NCBI GenBank assembly: GCA_034004685.1 | Contig: JAVEWG010000060.1 | Location: 1 to 15,646, forward strand | Source of the DNA: JAEUNX01 sp034004685 | GTDB taxonomy: Bacteria; Pseudomonadota; Gammaproteobacteria; Burkholderiales; Rhodocyclaceae | Reading direction: 5' to 3' | DNA length: 15,646 bases | Shown here: positions 1 to 6,817 of the stretch, in pieces | How positions within the stretch are numbered: position 1 is the first letter of the stretch | How the letters are laid out: every line of letters begins with the position of its first letter | Notes under the pieces: generated by a model | What the model was told of the DNA's origin: nothing | Seen by the model: the letters and a program-made list of their open reading frames with translations, nothing else | Databases searched by the model: none | Program-made: the position numbers and the translations under genes

Positions 1-28
1 TATGGCCACTTCACACGCGCCCCAACCC

Positions 29-55
29 AAAAAAGTAGGGGGCCAATGGCCCCCT
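29..55 (-). terminator. Rho-independent terminator downstream of glmS
   Basis: Positions 37-44 and 48-55 form a perfect 8-bp GC-rich stem with a three-base loop. Read on the minus strand it is followed after two bases by six T residues (34 down to 29). That is the layout of an intrinsic terminator for a minus-strand transcript, here the glmU-glmS message. It lies about 80 bases after the glmS stop, and the 20-bp-period repeats lie between the two. Confidence 0.8.
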
Positions 56-69
56 CTCTTCACTCAGAC

Positions 70-105
70 TCCGACGAACTTTATTCGGATCCGACGAACT
101 TTATT
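70..105. repeat. Two 16-bp direct repeats with a 20-bp period, downstream of glmS
   Basis: The 16-base word TCCGACGAACTTTATT occurs exactly at 70-85 and again at 90-105. On the minus strand each copy reads AATAAAGTTCGTCGGA. The AT-rich part contrasts with the GC-rich surroundings. The copies sit 30-65 bases after the glmS stop. From memory, the TnsB-binding repeats of Tn7 contain AATAAAGT and have a period of about 20-22 bp, so these could be transposase binding sites at the end of a Tn7-like element. A regulator site or the end of another insertion sequence is also possible. Confidence 0.75.
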
Positions 106-106
106 T

Positions 107-175
107 ACTCCAGTCATCACAGGTCCCAACAGGGTCACTCCACCGTCACGCTCTTGGCCAGGTTGCGGGGCTTGT
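107..175 (-). other. Predicted attTn7-type attachment region at the 3' end of glmS
   Basis: The last glmS codons encode the conserved KPRNLAKSVTVE tail. In E. coli the DNA for this tail is recognised by TnsD, which directs Tn7 to insert about 25 bp beyond the stop codon. The glmS stop is at 135-137, so the canonical point would be near 107-112, at the edge of the direct repeats. A TGT trinucleotide, the usual outer end of Tn7-family elements, occurs on the minus strand at 121-119, but only 13 bases after the stop. The recognition region follows from glmS conservation; whether it is occupied is inferred. Confidence 0.45.
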
Positions 176-1964
176 CTACGTCGGTGCCCCTCGCCAGCGC
201 CGCGTGATAGGACAGGAGCTGGAGGGGGATGACGTGGAGGATGGGGGAGAGCATGCCGTAGTGCTCGGGCATGGTCAGGATGTGCACCCCGGTGGATTCG
301 GCGATCTCGCTGCCGGCGTCGGCGAAGACGTATAGCTCGCCGCCCCGGGCCCGGACTTCCTGGAGGTTGGACTTGAGCTTTTCCAGGAGCTCGTCGTGGG
401 GGGCCACCGCGATGACCGGCATGTCCTTGTCCACCAGGGCCAGGGGGCCGTGCTTGAGCTCGCCGGCGGCGTAGCTTTCAGCGTGGATGTAGGAGATTTC
501 CTTGAGCTTCAAGGCGCCTTCCATGGCGATGGGCCAATGGCTGCCCCGCCCCAGGAAGAGGGCGTGCTGCTTGGAGGCCAGGCCCTGGACCCAGGCTTCG
601 ATGGCGGGCTCCAGCTCCAGCACCTTCTGCACCGCGACCGGCAGATGGCGCAACGCCGTGAGCTGGCGGGCCTCTTCATCCGGGGTGAGGCGCCCGCCAA
701 GCTTGGCCAGGGCCAGGGTCAGGAGGGCCAGGGCGGCCAGCTGGGTGGTGAAGGCCTTGGTGGAGGCCACCCCGATCTCCGGGCCGGCCCGGGTGATGAA
801 GCGCAGCGCCGCCTCCCTCACGATAGCGGATTCGGGCACGTTGCACACCGCCAGGGTCTTGCTCATGCCCAGGCTCTTGGCATGCTTGAGGGCCGCCAGG
901 GTGTCGGCGGTTTCACCGGACTGGGAAATCACCACCACCAGGGTATCCGGGTCGGGCACCGACTCCCGGTAGCGGTATTCGCTGGCGATCTCCACGGTGC
1001 ACGGGATCTTCGCCACCGCTTCCAGCCAGTAGCGGGCCACCAGGCCGGCGTGGTAGCTGGTGCCGCAGGCCAGCACCAGCACCCGGCGGGTGGCGGAGAG
1101 GATCTCGCCGGCATGGGCGCCGAAGATCTGGGGGGAGATGGCGCCGCCGCCGGCGATCATCTCCAGGGTGTTGCCAAGGGCCTGGGGCTGCTCGAAGATT
1201 TCCTTCTGCATGTAGTGGCGGAACTGGCCCAGCTCCACCGCATCGGCGGACAGGGCGGAGGTATGCACCGCCCGCTCCACCGGGGCGCCATCGGGCCGGA
1301 TGATCCGGAAACCGGTACGGGTGAGTTCGGCCACGTCGCCGTCTTCCAGATAGACCACCCGGCGGGTCACCTGGAGCAAGGCGGCGGTGTCGGAGGCGGC
1401 ATACATGCCGTCTTCCCCTACCCCCAGCAGCAGGGGGGAACCCCGCCGGGCCACCACCGCGCGGAAGGGATCGGCCTCGCACACCACTCCGATGGCGTAG
1501 GCCCCCACCAGTTGGTTGGTGGTGAGGCGCACCGCTTCCAGGAGATCCGGCGTATCCCGCAGGATGAAGTGGAGCAGGTGGGCGATGGCCTCGGTGTCGG
1601 TGTCGGACTCGAAGACGTAACCCTTGCCCTGGAGCTCGGCCTTGAGGGCCTCGAAGTTTTCGATGATGCCGTTATGCACCACCGCCAGCCCGCCGGAGAT
1701 GTGGGGGTGGGCATTGCGCTCGGAAGGCACCCCGTGGGTGGCCCAGCGGGTGTGGGCGATGCCGATGTAGGCTTCCAGCTGGCGGTTGTCCGCCAGGCTG
1801 GCCAACTCCGCCACTCGTCCGGCGGAGCGCAGGCGGACCAGCTCATCCTGCCGCAGCACCGCCAGGCCGGCGGAATCGTAGCCCCGGTATTCCAGCTTGC
1901 GCAGGCCTTCCAGCAGGACCGGGACAACGTTATGGGTGGAAATGGCGGTGACGATGCCACACAT
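135..1964 (-). CDS. glmS: Glutamine--fructose-6-phosphate aminotransferase (isomerizing)
   Basis: This cytoplasmic enzyme makes glucosamine-6-phosphate from fructose-6-phosphate and glutamine, the first committed step to UDP-GlcNAc. The protein has 609 residues, the usual family length. Cys2, exposed after Met removal, is the class II amidotransferase nucleophile (MCGIV). Supporting glutaminase residues are visible in HTRWATHG (71-78), HNGIIENF (97-104) and Asp123. Two SIS sugar-isomerase domains follow, with motifs ACGTSYHAG, SQSGET, STKAFTTQ and GRGSHWPIAMEGALKLKE, and the C-terminal tail KPRNLAKSVTVE carries the conserved lysine. The start is fixed by the catalytic Cys and by a GGAG ribosome site about 7 bases upstream. 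It lies 60 bases after glmU with no clear terminator between, so the two are probably co-transcribed. That gap is too short to hold a glmS ribozyme. Confidence 0.98.
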   Translation of the reverse strand: MCGIVTAISTHNVVPVLLEGLRKLEYRGYDSAGLAVLRQDELVRLRSAGRVAELASLADNRQLEAYIGIAHTRWATHGVPSERNAHPHISGGLAVVHNGIIENFEALKAELQGKGYVFESDTDTEAIAHLLHFILRDTPDLLEAVRLTTNQLVGAYAIGVVCEADPFRAVVARRGSPLLLGVGEDGMYAASDTAALLQVTRRVVYLEDGDVAELTRTGFRIIRPDGAPVERAVHTSALSADAVELGQFRHYMQKEIFEQPQALGNTLEMIAGGGAISPQIFGAHAGEILSATRRVLVLACGTSYHAGLVARYWLEAVAKIPCTVEIASEYRYRESVPDPDTLVVVISQSGETADTLAALKHAKSLGMSKTLAVCNVPESAIVREAALRFITRAGPEIGVASTKAFTTQLAALALLTLALAKLGGRLTPDEEARQLTALRHLPVAVQKVLELEPAIEAWVQGLASKQHALFLGRGSHWPIAMEGALKLKEISYIHAESYAAGELKHGPLALVDKDMPVIAVAPHDELLEKLKSNLQEVRARGGELYVFADAGSEIAESTGVHILTMPEHYGMLSPILHVIPLQLLSYHAALARGTDVDKPRNLAKSVTVE

Positions 1965-2024
1965 GGTCGGGCTCCGTTGGAAAGGGCCGGGGGTTGGCCG
2001 AAGGGGGTATGGGCTGCCGTGGAC

Positions 2025-3386
2025 TCAGGCTTTTTTCTTCACCGGCCGCTTCCAGCCGGCCACGCTGGCCTGCCTGGAGCGGGAAATGGTGAGTTGTTCG
2101 GCAGGGGCATCCTTGGTGAGGGTGGTGCCGGCCCCCAGGGTGGCGCCGCGGCCCACCCGCACCGGGGCCACCAGCTGGGTGTCGGAGCCGATGAAGACGT
2201 CGTCCTCGATGACGGTGCGATGCTTGTTGGCCCCGTCGTAGTTGCAGGTGATGGTGCCGGCACCGATGTTGACCCGCTCCCCCACGTCCGCGTCCCCCAC
2301 GTAGGCCAGGTGGTTGGCCTTGGAATGGGCCGCGATGCGGCTGTTCTTGACCTCGACGAAGTTGCCCAGATGCACGTCGTCGGCCAGCACGGTGCCGGGG
2401 CGGGTGCGGGCATAGGGGCCGATCACGCAGCAGGCCCCCATCTCGGTGTCCTCGATGTGGGAGAAGGGCGCCACCCGGGTGCCGGCCCCCAGGCGGGCAT
2501 TCCGGATCACCGAGTTGGCGCCGACCTTCACCCCGTCGGCCAGTTCCACCCGGCCTTCGAAGACGCAGTTCACGTCGATTTCCACGTCCCGGCCGCAGTG
2601 CAGTTCGCCCCGCACGTCGAGGCGGGCCGGGTCGATGAGGGTGACGCCGGCCTCCATCAGCGCCTGGGCAATGGCCCGCTGGTGGATGCGCTCCAGTTCG
2701 GCCAGCTGGGGCTTGCTGTTGACCCCCAGGGTCTCGGCCACGCTGTCGGGCTGGGCAGTGACTACCTCCAGGCCATCGGCCACCGCCATGGCGATGATGT
2801 CGGTCAGGTAGTACTCCCCCTGGGCGTTGTCGTTCCGGAGGCGGCCCAGCCAGGCCCGCAGGCGGGCGACAGGAGCCATCAGGATGCCGGTGTTCACTTC
2901 CCGTACCAGGCGTTCCTCGGGACGCGCATCCTTTTCTTCCACGATGCGGCGGACCCGCCCGGCTTCATCCCGAAGGATCCGGCCATATCCGGTGGGATCC
3001 GGCAGATCCACGGTGAGGAGCGCCAGCCCGGCGTGGCCGGCGGCTTGCTCAAGGCGGCGCAGGGTGGGCACGCCGATGAGGGGTACGTCGCCGTAGAGGA
3101 CCAGGGCCATTTCCCCATCATCCAGGTGGGGCAAGGCCTGCTGCACGGCATGGCCGGTACCCAGCTGGGGCGCCTGGAGGGCCCATGCCAGGTCCGGGGC
3201 GTCCAGCGCCTCCCGCACCACCTCCCCGCCGTGGCCGTACACCACGCAGATCCGGGAGCTTTCCAACGCCCGGGCCGCCGTCAGCACGTGGCTCAACAGG
3301 GGCCGCCCCGCCAGGGGCTGGAGCACCTTGGGCAGGCTTGAGCGCATCCGTTTGCCCTGGCCGGCGGCGAGTACGACAACTTGCAT
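2025..3386 (-). CDS. glmU: Bifunctional GlmU: glucosamine-1-phosphate N-acetyltransferase / GlcNAc-1-P uridylyltransferase
   Basis: The cytoplasmic trimeric enzyme acetylates glucosamine-1-phosphate and then couples it to UTP, giving UDP-GlcNAc. The protein has 453 residues, close to the usual 456. The N-terminal pyrophosphorylase domain shows LAAGQGKRM (6-14) with Lys20 of SLPKVLQPLAG, QLGTGHA (74-80), and LYGDVPL with metal ligand Asp100. The C-terminal half is a left-handed beta-helix of hexapeptide repeats and includes the acetyltransferase core NIGAGTITCNYDGANK. The reading frame stays open upstream to 3839, but homology begins at MQVVVLAAG; the ATG at 3386-3384 has an AGGA ribosome site about 7 bases before it. 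It heads the glmU-glmS pair and is divergent from the MaoC-Pta gene. Confidence 0.97.
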   Translation of the reverse strand: MQVVVLAAGQGKRMRSSLPKVLQPLAGRPLLSHVLTAARALESSRICVVYGHGGEVVREALDAPDLAWALQAPQLGTGHAVQQALPHLDDGEMALVLYGDVPLIGVPTLRRLEQAAGHAGLALLTVDLPDPTGYGRILRDEAGRVRRIVEEKDARPEERLVREVNTGILMAPVARLRAWLGRLRNDNAQGEYYLTDIIAMAVADGLEVVTAQPDSVAETLGVNSKPQLAELERIHQRAIAQALMEAGVTLIDPARLDVRGELHCGRDVEIDVNCVFEGRVELADGVKVGANSVIRNARLGAGTRVAPFSHIEDTEMGACCVIGPYARTRPGTVLADDVHLGNFVEVKNSRIAAHSKANHLAYVGDADVGERVNIGAGTITCNYDGANKHRTVIEDDVFIGSDTQLVAPVRVGRGATLGAGTTLTKDAPAEQLTISRSRQASVAGWKRPVKKKA

Positions 3387-3420
3387 GGCTATCCTGAATG
3401 AATGGGCGGAAATGAAGCCG

Positions 3421-3429
3421 ATTCTAGCA
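3421..3429 (-). promoter_or_regulatory. Candidate extended -10 promoter for glmU
   Basis: On the minus strand the bases at 3429 to 3421 read TGCTAGAAT, an extended -10 element (TGn followed by TAGAAT, five of six consensus bases). Transcription would start near 3414, leaving a leader of about 28 bases before the glmU ATG. No convincing -35 box is seen 17 bases upstream, which is acceptable for an extended -10 promoter. The call rests on sequence pattern only. Confidence 0.45.
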
Positions 3430-3528
3430 TGTGCCCCTTGGGCCGCCCGTGAGCCATGCCGCATCACCCAGGCGAACCAGGATAACGATGCTGCACCGCA
3501 AGAATTTGTGGATGATGGTCTAAAGGGC

Positions 3529-3547
3529 TTAACCTTCTGACCGTTAA
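3529..3547. promoter_or_regulatory. Inverted repeat TTAAC-N9-GTTAA upstream of the MaoC-Pta gene
   Basis: The half-sites TTAAC (3529-3533) and GTTAA (3543-3547) form an interrupted palindrome in an AT-rich stretch 36-54 bases before the start codon at 3583. It is in a plausible place for an operator of the downstream pair. A weak -35/-10 combination (TTGTGG at 3506, TAACCT at 3530) would overlap it. No regulator gene is in the window, so the role is unknown. Confidence 0.3.
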
Positions 3548-3582
3548 AATTCCCATGTTGCAATGCATAAGGCCCCCAGACC

Positions 3583-4992
3583 ATGCACGCCCCGGCCCAC
3601 CAGTTCATCCAGAATAAAACCTTCGACGAGATCGCCGTCGGCGCCTCCGCCGAACTCGTCCGCACCCTGCGACCCGACGACATCCATCTGTTCGCCGCCA
3701 TGTCCGGGGACGTGAATCCCACCCATGTGGACCCCGAGTTCGCCCGCTCCAGCCAATTCCGGGAGGTGGTGGGCCACAGCATGTGGGGCAGCGCCCTGAT
3801 CTCCTCGATCCTGGGTACCGAATTTCCCGGTCCCGGCACGGTATATGTTTCCCAGACCCTGGGCTTTCACCGCCCGGTGGGCGTGGGGGACACCCTGACG
3901 GTAAAGGTGACCTGCAAGGCCAAGTACGCCCACAACCACCACGTGGTGTTCGACTGCCTGGCCCTCAACCAGGACGGACTCAAGGTGATCGACGGTACCG
4001 CCGAGGTGGTGGCCCCCACCGAAAAGATCAAGCGGCCCCGGATCAGCCTGCCGGAAGTCACCATTTCCGACAAGGAATTGCGCTACCACCACATCCTCTC
4101 CCTGACCACCGGCCTGGCGCCCATCCCCATCGCGGCGGTGCACCCCTGTGACGTGGAATCCCTGCGGGGCGCCCTTCAGGCCGCCGAAGAGGGGCTCATC
4201 ATCCCCATCCTGGTGGGCCCCGAAGCCAAGATCCGGAGCGTGGCCGAGGTGGAAGGTTTTGACCTCGGAAACTTCCGCATCGTCGACGTACCCCACAGCC
4301 ATGCCTCCGCCGAAGTGGCGGTGGCCATGGCCCGCAAGGGGGAGGTGGAAGGCCTCATGAAGGGCTCGCTGCACACCGACGAGCTGATGGGCGCGGTGGT
4401 GGCCCGGGAGGGTTTGCGCACCGCCCGCCGGATCAGCCACGTGTTCCTGGCGGAGGTGCCCACCTATCCCCGCCCCCTGCTGATCACCGACGCGGCCATC
4501 AACATCGAGCCCAATCTGGAAGACAAGGTGGACATCATCCAGAACGCCATCGAACTGGCCCACATGCTGGGGATCCCCCTGCCCAAGGTGGCCATCCTGT
4601 CAGCCCTGGAAACCGTCACCTCCAAGATCCACTCCACCATCGACGCCGCCGCCCTGTGCAAGATGGCCGATCGGGGCCAGATCAAGGGAGCGCTCCTGGA
4701 CGGCCCTCTGGCCTTCGACAATGCCGTCTCCCTGGTGGCCGCCAAGACCAAGGGCATCCGCTCGGCGGTGGCTGGCCAGGCCGACATCCTGGTGGTGCCG
4801 GACCTGGAGGCCGGCAACATGGTGGCCAAGCAGCTGGAGTATCTGGCTGACGCGGTGCTGGCGGGGGTGGTGCTGGGGGCCCGGGTGCCCATCGTGCTGA
4901 CCAGCCGGGCCGACACCGCCGAAACCCGGGCCGCCTCCTGCGCCGTGGTCCAGCTCATGGCCCACAAGAAACGGGAAGCCCTGGGCAAATGA
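3583..4992 (+). CDS. Bifunctional enoyl-CoA hydratase / phosphate acetyltransferase (MaoC-PTA_PTB fusion)
   Basis: The 469-residue protein joins two domains. Residues about 10-145 form a MaoC-like hot-dog (R)-specific hydratase: MSGDVNPTHVDPEFA carries the hydratase-2 Asp43 and His48. Residues about 165-465 form a phosphate acetyl/butyryltransferase domain, with motifs EGLMKGSLHTDELMG, TDAAINIEPNLEDKVDIIQN, ALLDGPLAFDNAVS and PDLEAGNMVAKQLEYL. It would hydrate enoyl-CoA and exchange CoA for phosphate on an acyl-CoA; the acyl chain preferred is not evident. The N-terminal regulatory domains of long bacterial Pta enzymes are absent. The gene overlaps ackA by four bases, so the product probably feeds acyl phosphate to the kinase. 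The ATG at 3583 has a modest AAGG site ten bases upstream. Confidence 0.92.
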   Translation: MHAPAHQFIQNKTFDEIAVGASAELVRTLRPDDIHLFAAMSGDVNPTHVDPEFARSSQFREVVGHSMWGSALISSILGTEFPGPGTVYVSQTLGFHRPVGVGDTLTVKVTCKAKYAHNHHVVFDCLALNQDGLKVIDGTAEVVAPTEKIKRPRISLPEVTISDKELRYHHILSLTTGLAPIPIAAVHPCDVESLRGALQAAEEGLIIPILVGPEAKIRSVAEVEGFDLGNFRIVDVPHSHASAEVAVAMARKGEVEGLMKGSLHTDELMGAVVAREGLRTARRISHVFLAEVPTYPRPLLITDAAINIEPNLEDKVDIIQNAIELAHMLGIPLPKVAILSALETVTSKIHSTIDAAALCKMADRGQIKGALLDGPLAFDNAVSLVAAKTKGIRSAVAGQADILVVPDLEAGNMVAKQLEYLADAVLAGVVLGARVPIVLTSRADTAETRAASCAVVQLMAHKKREALGK

Positions 4993-6182
4993 AGGCACTG
5001 CTGATCCTCAACGCGGGCTCCTCCAGCCTCAAGTTCGCCCTGTTTTCCATCGAACCCTCCCTGGCCGACCGCCCGGGCATCCAGGGTCAGGTGGAAGGCA
5101 TTGGGACGGCACCGCGCATGCTGGCCCGGGACGAAGAAGGGCAAGCTTACGACGAGGCGGTAGCAGCCCCTCCCGATGTCGACCAGAACGCCCATCACCG
5201 GGCAGCCTTGACCCATTTGTTCGACTGGCTGGGCCGTCACAACGGCCACCTGTCCATCGTGGCGGCAGGCCACCGGGTCGTCCATGGCGGAGAATATTTC
5301 AGCGCGCCGACCCAGCTGGATGCCGGCAGCCTGGCCACCCTGGACACCCTCATCCCCCTGGCGCCCCTCCACCAACCCCACAACCTGCGGGCCATCCGCA
5401 CCCTGGCCGAGCTGATGCCCGGGATTCCCCAGGTGGCCTGCTTCGACACCGCCTTCCACCGCAGCCAGCCGGCGGTGGCCCAGGCCTTCGCCCTGCCCCG
5501 GGCCCTGTCCGCCGAAGGCGTCAAGCGCTACGGCTTCCACGGCCTGTCCTACGAATACATTGCGCGGCAGCTACCCGATGTGCTGGGGGAAGAAACTGCC
5601 CGGGGTGGCGTCGTCATCGCCCATCTGGGCAATGGCGCCTCCATGTGCGCCCTGCGGGAGGGCCGCAGCCAGGCCTCCACCATGGGCTTCACCGCCCTGG
5701 ATGGACTGGTGATGGGCACCCGCACCGGCAATCTGGACCCAGGGGTGCTGCTCTACCTGATGGAACAGAAGGGCATGGACGCCAAGGCCCTGACCCGGCT
5801 GCTCTACAAGGAATCCGGATTGCTGGGCGTTTCCGGCCTGAGCCAGGACATGCGGGATCTGCTGGCCTCCAACGCCGCCGAGGCCCGCGAAGCAGTGGAG
5901 CTGTTCTGCTACCGCATCGCCCGGGAGCTGGGTTCCCTAGCGGCGGCGGCGGGGGGACTGGACGCCCTGGTGTTTACCGGCGGCATCGGCGAGCACGCCG
6001 ATCCTGTGCGGGCCCGGGTGGCCCATTTGAGCCGCTGGCTCGGCGTGGAAATCCAAGAAACCGCCAACCGGGCTCACGCCCGCCGCATCGAGGCTCCCGG
6101 CAGCCGGGTCAAGGTGGCGGTGGTGGCCACCAACGAAGAATGGATGATCGCCCACCACACGGCGCGCCTCATCGCCTCCTGA
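4989..6182 (+). CDS. ackA: Acetate kinase
   Basis: This ASKHA-fold kinase interconverts acetyl phosphate plus ADP with acetate plus ATP in the cytoplasm. The 397-residue length matches the family. Catalytic and binding residues are present: Asn8 in LNAGSSSLKF, Arg96 in GHRVVHGGE, Asp153 in CFDTAFH, His184 in YGFHGLSYEY, His212 in AHLGNGAS, Arg245 in GTRTGNLDPG, the TGGIGEHA nucleotide loop, and the C-terminal Glu of TNEEW. Start and upstream stop share ATGA (4989-4992), a sign of translational coupling with the MaoC-Pta gene. Together the two would turn acyl-CoA into free acid with ATP gain, or run in reverse to activate acetate. Propionate or butyrate use cannot be excluded. Confidence 0.96.
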   Translation: MKALLILNAGSSSLKFALFSIEPSLADRPGIQGQVEGIGTAPRMLARDEEGQAYDEAVAAPPDVDQNAHHRAALTHLFDWLGRHNGHLSIVAAGHRVVHGGEYFSAPTQLDAGSLATLDTLIPLAPLHQPHNLRAIRTLAELMPGIPQVACFDTAFHRSQPAVAQAFALPRALSAEGVKRYGFHGLSYEYIARQLPDVLGEETARGGVVIAHLGNGASMCALREGRSQASTMGFTALDGLVMGTRTGNLDPGVLLYLMEQKGMDAKALTRLLYKESGLLGVSGLSQDMRDLLASNAAEAREAVELFCYRIARELGSLAAAAGGLDALVFTGGIGEHADPVRARVAHLSRWLGVEIQETANRAHARRIEAPGSRVKVAVVATNEEWMIAHHTARLIAS

Positions 6183-6250
6183 CGGCACTTCCCAGGCCAG
6201 ACGGGGTCATAATGGCATCAGAATATCCCTGCCTTTCTGGAATTCCTGCC

Positions 6251-6769
6251 ATGCCCAGACCCTCGCTACTGCTTGTCCTGTTGCTGTGCGCCTCCCCCTT
6301 GGCCCAGGGGGAGGTTTACAAGTGGGTGGACGACAAAGGGGTGGTCAATTACGGTAGCACCCCCCCCGCCGGCAAGACCGCCAAGGCCCTGCCCGCCCAG
6401 GATTCCCGCCTGACGGTGGTCCCTGCCCCACCGCCCCCCAAGGCCGTCCCCCAGGCATCCCCCACCGACAAGCGGGTGGAGGAACTGGAGAAAGCCCTGG
6501 CGGAGGAGAAGTCCGCCCGGGAGGACAAGGAGCGCCGGGAGGCCGACCGCCTCAAGGCAGCCATCGCCGACTGCGAGGCCAACAAGGGTATCGACTGCGA
6601 GAGCGACCCCTACCAGCGCAACCAGTCCTATACCCTGCCCCGCCACCGGATCCTGCCCCATCCCGTACCACATCCGCCACCGCCCAAGCCACCCGGCAAA
6701 CCCCGGCCCCAGGAGGAGGAGCGCCGCGCCCCCACCGCCGGCGCCCTCGGCCGGCCACCCCGAAAATAA
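6251..6769 (+). CDS. Secreted DUF4124 domain protein with coiled-coil and Pro-rich tail
   Basis: Function is unknown. The 172-residue product begins with a signal peptide (MPRPSLLLVLLLCASPLAQG, 1-20) and continues with EVYKWVDDKGVVNYGSTPP, the characteristic start of DUF4124 proteins, which are common exported proteins in beta- and gammaproteobacteria. Residues about 74-107 are charged and probably helical or coiled-coil. Two cysteines (108 and 116) could form a disulfide in the periplasm. The C-terminus from about 135 is rich in Pro, Arg and His. The start at 6251 is chosen because it gives the signal peptide and has a GGAA site eight bases upstream; an in-frame ATG at 6212 is less likely. 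It lies 68 bases after ackA with no terminator seen between. An 8-C run falls in codons 37-39. Confidence 0.85.
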   Translation: MPRPSLLLVLLLCASPLAQGEVYKWVDDKGVVNYGSTPPAGKTAKALPAQDSRLTVVPAPPPPKAVPQASPTDKRVEELEKALAEEKSAREDKERREADRLKAAIADCEANKGIDCESDPYQRNQSYTLPRHRILPHPVPHPPPPKPPGKPRPQEEERRAPTAGALGRPPRK

Positions 6770-6797
6770 ACAGGGCGCCCCTCGGGGCGCCCTGTTT
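6768..6797. terminator. Bidirectional rho-independent terminator between the DUF4124 gene and gltD
   Basis: The arms at 6768-6781 and 6784-6797 are perfect 14-base inverted repeats separated by two bases, giving a very stable GC-rich hairpin. AAA at one end and TTT at the other provide T residues for both strands, and the minus strand continues into TTTATTTTC. It starts inside the TAA of the plus-strand DUF4124 gene and ends 20 bases beyond the gltD stop, as expected for a shared terminator of convergent transcripts. Confidence 0.88.
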
Positions 6798-6817
6798 CAT
6801 GGGTTGAGGCCTGGGAA

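Noticed and set aside
2..232. Plus-strand open frame of 76 codons at the left edge
   Set aside because: It runs across the terminator, the direct repeats and antisense to the glmS end, and shows no recognisable domain.
1965..2024. glmS ribozyme or riboswitch before glmS
   Set aside because: The gap to glmU is only 60 bases, too short for the glmS ribozyme, which is known mainly from Gram-positive bacteria.
396..3341. Plus-strand open frame of 981 codons opposite glmS and glmU
   Set aside because: It is a mirror frame of two certain genes in a high-GC genome. Its composition is rich in Gly, His, Gln and Ala without domains, and it spans the gap between the two genes.
3387..3839. Upstream in-frame extension of glmU
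   Set aside because: GlmU homology starts at MQVVVLAAG. The extension crosses the divergent promoter region and the MaoC-Pta start.
3544..4563. Minus-strand open frame of 339 codons opposite the MaoC-Pta gene
   Set aside because: It is antisense to a gene with clear motifs and has a Gly/His-rich mirror composition.
5645..6250. In-frame extension of the DUF4124 gene into ackA
   Set aside because: It overlaps the conserved C-terminal half of ackA, has no homology, and would bury the signal peptide.
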